Assembly: GCA_008508345.1 (NCBI GenBank)
Contig: QNGE01000148.1
Span: forward strand, 340,261 to 404,260
DNA: 64,000 bases
Direction of reading: 5' to 3'
Source of the DNA: Paragonimus westermani
Lineage: Eukaryota > Platyhelminthes > Trematoda > Plagiorchiida > Troglotrematidae
Position numbers and translations under genes: made by a program. Below, one piece after another: positions 46,483 to 57,176 of this stretch. The notes under the pieces are model-generated. The model ran no database searches. It saw only the letters and a program-made list of their open reading frames with translations, and was not told the origin of the DNA. The stretch's first letter is position 1. The number at the start of each line of letters is the position of its first letter.

Positions 46483-49400
46483 CTAATTACTATATAATAT
46501 TGAATGAAGGCCACTTAATCATCATGATTGTTCGAGGAAAATTAATCAACTCTACTCAGTGTGAGAAAACTTCAAAAATAGCAGCGCGCTCCACTGGGTA
46601 TTATCAGTACACTTCGACGGAGCATCTTTGAAAAAGCCGTTAAGAACACTGTTTCTGGCTGTGTAAGATGACAAACATAGTTAGCTAACAAGTACATCGG
46701 AACCGCGGCGTCAATTTTAATTGAAGTGGTAACTGCATCATTTTAACAAACGTTACAAATATTTGAAACGATTGGTTCTATCGGAGAAGTTATAGGCAGC
46801 TCCATATTGAAAAGTAGTTAAAAACCTACTATTCATTCTTGTGTTAGCCTCCTAAGGATAAGCAGGTACCTGCTGTAACCTCAGTGACCACATTTAAGTA
46901 AACATAGCAAACGGACATTACGTGATATGCCACAGCACCAAATGTATACAACAGACTGGGTAGTCTCCTACTTTCGTTACACTCTCTCAAGATAGATACA
47001 AATTCATGTCAAACTCCGACATGGTGCAAATTTTAATGTGCACTAAGGCAGGTCGGTCGCCAAACCCAAATGCCAGTTTCATTATAGAGATAAGGTAGTT
47101 ATATCACGCGACACGTTAACCTCAAAATACTGGCAGCATTATCGAATGCTCTATGAGTACATGTACTTTCCCTATCTCTCTCTTTATAACGGTAGTCTCA
47201 ACAACCGATTCGCATGTTCACCACCAGTCGTACAACATCTGCAACAGCAAGTATATGTGAATCTTCCCACTTCATTCTAGACAGACAACGCCCAGTGTGC
47301 CTTGCTCATCAACCTAAACGTGAGAATGGTTATCCTGCTTTAATACACTGTGGTACTCGGTTTCCACGGCTTACTTATTCAGTTAGGAAATCACGACGAG
47401 GAGTTGGCAGATAGTTAGGTACGACGAATGTGTTAGGCTGCTGGAAATCCCTATGCATACGCGTACACAAACACGTTGAACATTGATTGTCCTGAACCTG
47501 ATATCACACTTGATTCTGAGTGGTCCCGTGAGCAGGGTTTATTGAGTGCTTATGAGTGAAGAATTCAAACACACATGCATAAGGCAAGCAAACAACGGGG
47601 TCTTTAGTGCATGGGGTTTAGAAACTAAGCCCATTCGCCGGAGACATAGTATTGCGTTGGTGAGATGAATTCGATTATCATCTTCATGCAAGAAACGTTC
47701 ACTCTGTGCTGCTCGCGACATGTCACACTTGATGTCGTTACGACCACATGTTTTTGCAAACTGTTCAGCTTAATGTTCCTAATGTAGCTGTAAGTTACGG
47801 TCCGTCTTCGAATGCGCTTGACGTACCGCCCTTAGGCGAAGACTAATTAATCGGTAAGTGGCCAACGCTTTATTCTGCTGTCGTCCTAACATAGCCGTGC
47901 TTTTCTTGAAAAGGTACGCGTTACGCTTGATAGCTATGCGGACTTATTCGCTGCACTGCCTCCATTGGTCAATTCAGTTTTCCCGTTACAACGACTGATC
48001 CACATAGTCCAGCCGCTATGCCTTTGACTTCAAAACCACGGTTGACCACCATTGTTCCTGTTCTTAGCCAGGTTCCTGATTCACAGAAAGTGGCAAACCG
48101 CTTAGCACACACAGTGCCATCAGTCCACATTCCTCTGTCACCTGATAGGCACACAGACAAGCAATGCGTTTGTCAACGCTGGAAGCGATGTGACCGTGTT
48201 GATCCGCCTGAAGTGATCATGGCGCCACATATAGAGTTGAGCGATAAAGGGTGCTAGGACGAATGTGTCGTAGTAATCAGAGGTCAGGTGGACAATGTTT
48301 ACTGAAACACCAGACGAAACAAGCGGTGGCTTTGATTACTTCGAGACATCAGTCAGTTCACCAATTTACATATGCAAAATTATATCAGATGTGTTGCAAG
48401 GCAGTACATTTTGTATGCCGGGTACATGTGTGGTCCATGCAAACAATATTCTTCAAGCCACCTGTTATTCTCTGGCCAGATCTGTAAATCATAGGGAACT
48501 GAGTGTCAGGCAAATGAGAAAATGTGCCTGTAAACCTCGGCGTCAGGTTATTTGACGTTCTCTTCACAAGACCTAATCACCTAACGTTTGAACTCTCTTC
48601 ACTGACACACAAAAGAGCATCTCCATCCTAATCTCACCATTGCCTATGTCGTATGCCAAACGTGGCTGCTTGTGGGTGTCTATGGTTTGACGGTTGAAAG
48701 TGTGTTAGTTATGTCATCATTTTTGGTCAAGTTTGTCATTAAGTTCATCTTGTACAAGCTTCCATGTAAACACCAAGAAGATAGTTCTCTATAGAAAGAG
48801 ACTAGCCAAAGTGATGCAAACCGAATGAGTAGTCAAACCCATGTTTCTCCGTTTTAGTTTGCACATCATACGACTCCTTAAGTACACGTACTGGTCATAG
48901 TCAATGGCTGTCAGTGTGAAACGTTTAACTGTATTTAAAACTTGTACACAGTACGTCAAACTTATATCTAATATTGAAAAATCCTCAGGTGTTGGTCGCT
49001 TCCTAAGGGTCACCCATCCAACCCCTGGAGTGTTCAATCAGGGATGGTGTACATCAGTTCCAAACTGTTTTGCTCAATAATCTGCAGAAGACATTAAGGA
49101 CCAGATCGGACATATTCTACATCATTACTCAACGAATAAAGGAAAACAAAACTCACCAATTTGTTATAAACCAGTCAGCTGTTTGAAATCAGGGCACTAG
49201 GAATGATCACATTGAAACCAAAACAAGAAACCTGCTAGTAACGAAATTGCGGGTGAGGATAACAAGTCACAGCTTCCAAAACTAATCAACTGAATGTCTT
49301 CTAATCACCAGTGTGGAGCCTGGAGACGGATGATCACGAGCGAATAACACAATGAGAGTGAGGGTCATGTGTAATCAAATGAAATCGTCCGCATCATCTC

Positions 49401-49723
49401 TGCCGTTTAAATTAACGTTGTAAACAAGCTGTTTCTTATTTATTCAAGTGCTATAGAAAGTGTACTTGCCTTAAGTCAGTCAACGGATTCATGCACTCAA
49501 GTATATCTACGATGTTAGCCACAAGCGTCTGAAGTTAGCGATACCGCCGGAGAAGTGTTGAAGATAATGAAGATGTGGTCAGCGGTATGTCGATCAAGTT
49601 AGACTTTTGGCTATTACTAGTGTCAGAAGTGCTTGGTGTCATTTGCCCCATGCCATCCCTCCACATATGGGTTAACAAAGCACTTTGCTGCATAGTGACA
49701 TTATTGATAGGTGATACAGGCTT
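46483..49723. other. Intergenic stretch with degenerate protein-like patches
   Basis: Several 60-90 codon frames (for example 48295-48555 plus and 48789-49037 minus) look partly protein-like without a family. FVNAGSDVTVL near 48166-48198 plus resembles a retroviral-type protease active site (F-x-D-T-G-S-D-V) with the catalytic Asp changed to Asn. It may be a retroelement relic but is too weak to call. Confidence 0.3.
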
Positions 49724-50144
49724 TCAGTCGTTTGAAATTGAATTATCGCTCGCGGCTGATCTCGGCCTTAGCATTCCCGCAAACCTTTCAACCCGCCCCT
49801 TTTGGCAATACATACGTGTCGTGAGTTTTATTATTGGTGAGGTTGGTCTAATGTGAATCTCCTTGTCTTGATCGACACCGAAATTGTGGTCATGCTTTCG
49901 AGGGGCAGCCGCATCGATCACTATACCATTGACCCCACATTAAAACTAATCATTTTATCACACACAAACGATCAGCCACAATCGTTTGTGAATAAAACTC
50001 GGATTGCCTGACCGCTTCCGGTTGTGACACAGTACTTATAACGTCAACTTCAATCATTGACCTCGTGATGCGACTTTCCGTCGGTTTTAAACCATAAAAC
50101 TTCTCAAACTTCCGCAGCAATGTTTTGGCTACTGTAACGACCAT
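49724..50144 (-). CDS. Candidate two-exon gene with a 49-nt intron, unidentified
   Basis: Model on the minus strand: ATG at 50144, exon 50144-49970, intron 49969-49921 (GTTTGT...TATAG), exon 49920-49724 ending TGA. It encodes about 123 residues: MVVTVAKTLLRKFEKFYGLK, SRITRSMIEVDVISTVSQPE, then after the junction LIDAAAPRKHDHNFGVDQDK and FAGMLRPRSAASDNSISND. The frame also stays open through a stop-bounded readthrough form (stop 49950). The product is basic and soluble-looking with no family recognised. The tiny intron resembles that of the neighbouring model at 50532-51586. Confidence 0.33.
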
Positions 50145-50531
50145 GACAATTCAGCACCTGCCAGTCGTAACCCAGTTAAACAGAGGAATTCGGAACACGA
50201 ATTGTGAGAAGGAATAAGACCTGCTAACAGCCAGCGTAAATTCTGGCAACAGTGTTCAACCTCGAAAACACCACAGTCAACTGTAATTTTATCGCCAGAA
50301 AATCGATGGGCTCCAGTGCTTACATTACAACAATACGGGACTCCCTGCTACAGAACCACAATCCTGATTCATTACGAACAACAGGCATTCGAGGTTGTTG
50401 GTTTTTGAGCTATGCGCTACTGGTACTCACTCGGACTCTAAAAAGTTATCTTGAGTAGTTCAATTCTCGAATTAACTACAATTCCAAGGGCTCTACGCAT
50501 TCCGTGAAAACACTCTCATAGTGTGTGCCTG

Positions 50532-51586
50532 TCACATATAAGTGTGCCCTTGACAGATATCAATCCTTGGAATACTGCATGCAGCCCAAACCAATTGTGT
50601 AAATATCCTGTCATTTATAAGGTCATTTTCATCAATGTCTGGTTCGATAAGGTATGGTATTTGCCTGATGTTCACGTGAGCTTCAAGGTACCTCAGCCGG
50701 ACAGCTCGATTCAGTGTTAAAATACAGTAGGTTATATGTGAAACAGTTACTAGTGGCATGTAGCCATGTTCACAATGGGCTAGATGAGTCGTCAATTTAG
50801 TGATCGATTTATTCTTTGCAGCTTGAGCGAACCAGTGGGATGATCTTCACAATCGAAGCATTCCGGGAACTTATCCATTGAAGTATTTTTCTGGACGAAA
50901 AATGCACATCTAGCTGACAGCTGGAACGATATCTCGTCTAACCAATCTCTAGCATACTGCAAGTGATCTTCATTGAACAAACCAAGGTTAAACTGTTACA
51001 CAGCGTTTAGGTCCGCTTACAGGAAAACTGTAGATGTGAGAGGAAAACGTTATGGTCGAAATGGTAGATGAGAGAAAAATGGTGAACATCGTTCACCTGA
51101 TCTGTCGAAACCATCAACCCGTGACATATTGGCTCTTCGGTTGTATACAGTGAAAGTTAGTCACATAGTTTGGATGGTTGTTCCAAGATACTTCGTGATC
51201 TTTCTCCACAGAGCTACTGAAATTAATAATTACCAAATTTCTCCCAGTGTAAGGACTGCTTGTGACAGAGAGTTTGACCATTTTTAGGGCGAGTTATGAA
51301 TAGTAGTATGAGGTAGTTGACGGTTAACTAATTAATTGCACAATGGAATACGTGGACGGTGCACACAATTACTGATCATGAAACCCAGTTGACAGTAATT
51401 CATCAGCGGAGGTTCAACTCACCACAGTCGTTGATGTAGAATGCATGAAGCAAATCTCCGTTCACCCAGTACATTATGTTTCCACAGCTAGCTGTAGTGC
51501 GATCGACAATATGTGCTGACACAGCGATAAACAGGATGATCAACTAGAAAAACATGCTCATATGAGCACAAGTGCTTTACTTGCAT
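50532..51586 (-). CDS. Candidate small secreted Cys-containing protein, four exons, first intron 37 nt
   Basis: Minus-strand model, all phases matching: exon 51586-51581 (ATG CAA), intron 51580-51544 (GTAAAG...TTTTTCTAG, 37 nt), exon 51543-51423 (donor GTGAGT), exon 50967-50833 (donor GTTCGC), exon 50704-50532 ending TGA. It encodes about 144 residues. The start MQLIILFIAVSAHIVDRTTA looks like a signal peptide and is followed by SCGNIMYWVNGDLLHAFYIN and DC. Later segments are YARDWLDEISFQLSARCAFF, FPECFDCED, and IFTQLVWAACSIPR with DICQ, giving seven cysteines. FTQLVW recalls the HFTQxVW motif of CAP (venom-allergen-like) proteins, but the rest does not clearly fit, so no family is assigned. 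The second exon has the best splice sites; the third donor and fourth acceptor are weaker. Confidence 0.42.
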
Positions 51587-52780
51587 AGTGAACTTCGATG
51601 AATCCACCTGTCACGTCCTTCTGAACTCTCCGAGCAAACGCCTCAACCTTAAGCAATTGTCACCATATAGCACAGACGCCCATATGATGGGCTGTCCATC
51701 TCTATTGGTTACTGTCCTCTAAACTACTGTGTCACTGTGATTGGTTTACGCTTGTCTCATACTTAACACCCGGTGAGGAGCGCAATGTAACCTCTTCTGC
51801 TTGGATTGCTCCATTGGCTATTTGGTCAGTTGGTTGAACATCTGACAAATGACCTAATCCACATAGAAATTGCTTACCTAAAATCCCCTAAACTCAGGTG
51901 GTTAACACACCGTCCATCGTCCCCAAGAGGTCCACAGATTGAGTTGCCTACACGGCAGTTACCAGTGTGGGATCACATCCGGTTATCAGTTCAACCTGAT
52001 GAGTTGTGCATGTAACAGCTGATGAACAAAACGGCTCGTAGAATCCGCTGATTTGAGTATCATAGACAGAAGAAACAAATCAGGAGTCCTGTGGGTCTAG
52101 AACTTGACAGTTTAGACAATATCCCATGTTTTTCACCCTTATAAGCAAGTTCGTAAATCAGAAGAGAAAATGCAGTTCGTTTTAAGATAAAATTTCACCT
52201 TGACTCACTGTAAAATATAATGACGAAAGTCGAACTTAGAGTTATTAATTTCATTCCAAGAAGTATGGGAACAACTCACTTTGCTACTCTTGTTAATGGA
52301 TTGTGAACGGATCGACAATTTTTAATAAAATTACCCTCTAACGACCCCATCGCATTGACAGTTGATTGTGGTTGTTTGGTTGTGAATGTTAGATCAGTAA
52401 AGTCATTAAGTAAATATATTTTTTTGAAGTTTCTCCTTTTCACTCAATAAGGAGTTTTGGAATCTAGCACCTCACTAATCTGTTTGATTGGATAAGCTAG
52501 ACGTTGTCTAAACAATCTCTCATTTTGTTTACAAACTATTCACACGTACTGGTTTCCCATTGGCACATGGGCCACTCTCCTACAAATTCAGCTTCCCACT
52601 GCCATCCTGAATGTCCCACTGGTGCGCACGTACACATAAATAATCGCATGCAAAAGAAAACGGGACTAATGTAACCAAGTCGGCTCATAAACTTGCCATG
52701 AACAGCTTAGTGCACAAACAGCACTTAAATAGCTCTGGAATAATCGATTGAAGTCCCCGGGGGCGTACTGACCTAAATAC
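51587..52780. other. Intergenic stretch
   Basis: Upstream of the secreted-protein model. Its promoter would lie here, but I see no clear TATA or other element at a useful distance. Confidence 0.4.
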
Positions 52781-52966
52781 CTCCCAGTTTGAGAAAGGCC
52801 GAGAAATCATTGTTACACAGTATACGTGGACTCTCAAGAAGGCTCGTACGATGCATGCTGCTTGATTGTTTCTTCTCATATCTTGTCTTAGAGTGGCTGG
52901 CATCGACCCACACACAGTTCCTGCTGGATCGTTAGCAATTAGCTGGTCCTTAACATCCCAACTCAT
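52781..52966 (-). CDS. Candidate exon with ATG, unidentified
   Basis: On the minus strand an ATG follows TCGAG and a frame of 62 codons runs to a donor-like GGGAG/GTATTT in phase 0. It encodes MSWDVKDQLIANDPAGTVCG, RQDMRRNNQAACIVRAFLRV and SRPFSNWE. The unspliced frame continues to a TAA near 52685. Protein-like but not recognised. It lies 70 nt from a SINE copy and could be part of a repeat. Confidence 0.22.
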
Positions 52967-53032
52967 CTCGATGTCGTTTTACGTAGTAAAACGAACACAA
53001 CTGTACGTTGTTGTTTAACTGACTTCAGGTTT

Positions 53033-53222
53033 AAGCTCACACACCCAGATAAGATTCCAGCAAGCCTCTTTCAGAATAAAATATACTCGAGTTCTGCGTT
53101 TACTGGAGCTTATCAGTAGCATAACCTCCCGATAGTGTGAATATGACCTTATGCAACACATCCAAGAGACAACACTGTTGACCATTGCGCCGTTCAGTTT
53201 GCATTAGATACCATCAAACTAA
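53033..53222 (-). repeat. tRNA-derived SINE, diverged copy
   Basis: Aligns with the copy at 44716-44916 in the same orientation. Minus-strand blocks are GGCGCAATGG (A-box-like), GCTACTGATAAGCTC, AACTCGAGTATA and GAGGCTTGCTGGAA. The B-box is badly eroded. Confidence 0.65.
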
Positions 53223-53588
53223 CATCTTTGAAAGTCAACCATTTTCAGGTAAAGGTAGTTATCAGGTTACTTAATCGTCTCCGGAGAAAACCTTTGTAAT
53301 GCCTGTTAATTTCCGCACTATTTCCTTTGTATAATGGATCCACACCCTTGAAAGGGATTTTATTGAACTTGCTGCTGCGTGAACCAGAGAATTACAATGC
53401 AGTGTCCACCAAAATTATGGGCCAACATGGTTTTTCCTTGGCCGCAACTCATTCAGTATACATATATATACAATACAGTGGTCAATAAACAGGTTGGAAA
53501 TAACACAACGTTACGAGCAAGTTGTAATACTTTACGTTTCACCCACCTTGGGTAGCCTTCCTCAGGAGTACAGTAATCGAAATCGATT

Positions 53589-53830
53589 CCTTTCGAACTG
53601 ATTAGGCACACTGAACACTACACACACAAGGTGGTTGTTGGGTGTTTGGCCTCGACGATTGTGTCATGTGTGTTGTGAGGTTACTGGTGTTATAGGTAAC
53701 ACACGGGTCCCACAAAAATGAGGGCCGGAGTGAACATTCCGGTTTGGACGAGGATATGCAGTACTGGAAAGCTCTGCTTGGAGCAAAACTCGAGTTTAGT
53801 ACTTCCTTACAAAGTGGGCTGGCCGAAAGA
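53589..53830 (+). repeat. SINE-family interspersed repeat, copy 2
   Basis: Same-strand partner of 13037-13280 over its full length, with about 80% identity by eye. Its 3' half is the same body as the tRNA-headed copies (GACGAGGATATGCAGTACTG, AACTCGAGTTTAGTACTTCC). The 5' module with AACACACGGGTCCCACAAA is specific to these two copies. It lies about 370 bp from the opposite-strand copy at 53033-53222. Confidence 0.75.
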
Positions 53831-56800
53831 CTGATGTGAATAAGAAGGCTGTAAGCAACTGTGGGTAATGTTCAGTTGGATAAAAATGAATTCTGTCAGC
53901 ATCCTCTTTAAAGTTTGTTAGCTACACTTTCACTGGACATGTGTGTCCAGAGGTATTAACTGCTTTCAAAGGCTTCTTGTATAGCATGTATTATTGACCA
54001 GCCTTGCATCCTGGCCTCTGCCAAACCCGTTTCTGATAGTTGTGTTTGAATCACGTTGATAGAATAAATCTCGCGATAAGATTTGCGTCTGTCGAATCTC
54101 TAAATTGAATAAACTAACTCATCATCTGCCGATTCCGATAGACCCATATCCGTGTACTTTCTCTCATTTGATCTCAATCGAGGTAAATATAAGTGACCCT
54201 CTATCATGGTCTAACCGTAAGGTTAAATGATGGCTTTATAACACGTATTACTGGTGCATGACGGTCTGCTACAGTCTAGTCTAGAAATGGGCTGCATCAC
54301 ATGTCTTTTGTACAACATTAACAAATGATCATGGATTGCAAGTCCAAATAGGTTCGTTCTCAGGAACATTCACTTAGTGAGATACAGTCTCTCTCAGTAT
54401 GGTTTACCATTTTGCTGCAAATGTAAAGACTTGCTGCGTTCATGGAATACTCAGAGTTGCACTCAGTGTGGTGGACGTCATTCATCAGAAAGAAGCCCTG
54501 GATGTGATATCCGTATTCTTTCCATCTCAACTAAACACATTTTCAGCACATACCTATTTTACAGTCGACCGCTGTGTCATTTTGGAGATTATTGATCTCC
54601 TCACAAAAATCGACTGAGTGTAACACCATATTTGCCGAACAGACCGCCGCTTGGTTGTGTCATTTTCTTCAATCCGCTGGCTCAACAAAAGAACATTACA
54701 ACTTGTGTTAAAACGCATCAGTCAACAACAACATCAATCGTATTCATAGGTTTTATCCGGTGTCTTTTTATGAAGGTTATTTTAGGTTGCTTCAAACAGG
54801 AAATCATGTGTACATCATTGACCTTCTAGGCTCGCACAAGACCGTTAGCACTGATCGTCGGAAGGCTACATATTAACATTCCACGTGACTTTCTCAATAT
54901 CTTTTTCTTCCGACATGCCTCCCGGTAGAGCATCAAATGAAACGTTGATGGCACCCAACTGCCAATATCCTGTTTTCCGGACAATACATGTTGTCAACAC
55001 AAAGTCTATTGGTCAAGTCATATGATAGAAAGGTAGCATTCACGGTTTCGTATTTGCAGGAATGATCGTTGCTGAAGCAAAAGAGCCTCGTATATCCTTT
55101 TTGTTCGGTTGTTTCTGTCGTAAGATGTGTGCCTATGTTTATCATTGTTGTTGCCCTACTGCTTCACTTTCCGCTTCGTTTCCAGCCACCGATATACCTC
55201 CGGAGACTCGCAACTCCGACTATCCCAATACCCACTAAGTGGGTTTCGTCTAGCATAGGAACGTTCTTCCGATATTCCATTTCGTGTTGTCCTCCTCTGT
55301 AGTACTCAGTTAGCAAACGGCATGAGCGGTGGGCACTAGTGGTCCTCTACCTATGGTGTCTAGGACCTATATTATCACTGATTTAATTAACATCGGCTCT
55401 TAAGACATGAAATAGATCTAGCCGACGGTGTCATGCATATTATCACTTCATGCCCAAACTAAAGGTCTCTTTTACAGTATCTGCACTCAGTGCCTATGGT
55501 AGTATGACTACCGGCTTGACGAATATTGTACGATTGTTCGCTCAGTATCGCCCAATGATAGAGTTTTACTAGTTGACACTGTGTTCAAGCGACGCTTGCC
55601 GTCTTCATTCTCAAGTTCAGGATTAATATGCCGGCAGACCGTAGTATTGCACACTAACGTGAAGTTTGTTCGGCTGTCACTGATGGGGATTGGATCAGAC
55701 AGGAGGTCCGAAATGTGGCTGGTTAGTGAACACACCATTCCAAGGCCAAACCCAGCTACACACCCTTTATCCAGTACCACCTGTATTCCCACGGTTGTGA
55801 GTGTGGTTGTTCAACTGGCCATAGCATTGATAAAATGCCGCTTCGTATATCTGCATGCTGAATAGTGGAATAGCCTGAGCCCAACCCACATCGGTCCATT
55901 CGCAATCAACTTAGTGAAAAGCTGTTTTGATACTCTGAGTATGGAGGAAAAACGTACGTCCCATACTGACTCCTTGCAGATTTCTTTGGTCACCTCCTTG
56001 AGAATGAATGAATGTTACACAGCTCTTCCCGATTATGAGGTGTTACTGTGAGGCATTATCTAGCTGGAGGTGATGGTACTCCAACTCTCAAAGGAATACC
56101 TCAATGCTCCGGGGAGGTACGTCTAAAAGCCCATAGCAAGAGGTTCGAGGACAGCATGGGCGACCGGATGAACCATCGCTCAACTGGATCCGACGAGACA
56201 TGGCGAAATCGGGTAGATGGCTAAGTCGGGAGCGCGATTATTTCAACACTCGGAGGATTATTTCGACATAGTCGTTGAATACTGTCAGAGACCACAAAGG
56301 ATAGATTGTGGACAACGTGAGTGACCGGATGAGCTACCACCCAACGAGATGGGCCCAACGGATGAGGAATGACAGTGGAAAAAAACCCTACAGAAGGCGC
56401 CAGACAAACAAACCGGGCCGAAGTGCACACAACGTGTGAGCAAAAATCAAGGCTGTTTTGGACCAGAATTTTAAGTCATAAACGTGAGCACGCACCTAAC
56501 ATGGCAACCAGCGAGTTAGGAGATGAAGAGTGTGCTTTATCGAACGCCCTTTTCACTATACTACGACCTCAGCTACTTCACGACTGTTGTATTCACGTCA
56601 TGGTAGCCTGTGTACCACACTCGTGCTAAGACTCAAGCTGTGTCCAGGCTGGTCATGCCGTCATCGACCATCTTCATCATTCGCAAATGTCAGAATATGG
56701 TATGTACTTTCCCGGAGTCACTTGTTTTCTTCACCTGTTGTTTGCACCCGAAAAGGAACACGACGATAAACCTTGGCAAGAGTATCCACACAATTATTAA

Positions 56801-57029
56801 GGCTTACAGCTTTGTCAAGGAGAGTATAATGCTGTAGCAATGACTAAAGCGATACCGAAGAATAGCTGTCCAGATTGCGAAATAAGCCATCCGTCAGTTT
56901 CAACCACTCAAGAGAATTAGCCGTTTACTGTGCGCTCAACTGTACATGTCACCCACAACTCAGATAGATCTGAACTATTAACCGTCATATTTGGAAATCG
57001 TGGTCCGTTTTTGTACCAGTCACATTTAT
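53831..57029. other. Stretch without a confident gene
   Basis: Candidate frames such as 54399-54617 plus, 54933-55145 minus and 55508-55865 (both strands) are 60-95 codons long. Some look protein-like, but none has a family signature or a full pair of splice sites. At 56155-56360 two units about 159 bp apart share gaccggatga and an (a)accatc/accacc-caac block. Confidence 0.3.
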
Positions 57030-57176
57030 ATGGCTGACTTATTCATAATCTACATTGTGCTTTTCTACTATCCGACCTCAGTAGTTGAAATGCATTCCGG
57101 TGAGTTGCACCGAGCAAAACGTAGTGCATATGACTACCTTCATCCGAGCTCGACGAACCTCACTGCTCACAACTAG
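57030..57176 (+). CDS. Possible short secreted peptide precursor or first exon of a secreted protein
   Basis: The ATG opens a 48-codon frame to TAG. A hydrophobic start MADLFIIYIVLFYYPTSVVE looks like a signal peptide. It is followed by a polar segment with a dibasic site (HRAKRSAYDY) and a short tail ending TNLTAHN. A strong donor sits inside the frame at 57100 (CATTCCG/GTGAGT, phase 1), so this may instead be a first exon whose partner exons were not found. A neuropeptide-like precursor is one reading, but no known peptide motif or amidation site is seen. Confidence 0.25.
   Translation: MADLFIIYIVLFYYPTSVVEMHSGELHRAKRSAYDYLHPSSTNLTAHN

Noticed and set aside
48160..48200. FVNAGSDVTVL, similar to a retroelement protease active site
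   Set aside because: The catalytic Asp is Asn and no other pol motif was found nearby.
51993..52032. CTGATGA sequences near 51998 and 52018 considered as hammerhead cores
   Set aside because: No GAAA partner at a workable distance and no stems.
54377..54617. Frame with CxxC pairs (FCCKCKDLL, TQCGGRH) suggesting a zinc ribbon
   Set aside because: The spacing fits no zinc-finger family I know, and an overlapping frame is equally open.
55508..55993. Minus-strand frames near 55.5-56.0 kb that faintly recall a cysteine protease (LIANGPMWVG)
   Set aside because: No catalytic Cys, His or Asn context could be found around it.
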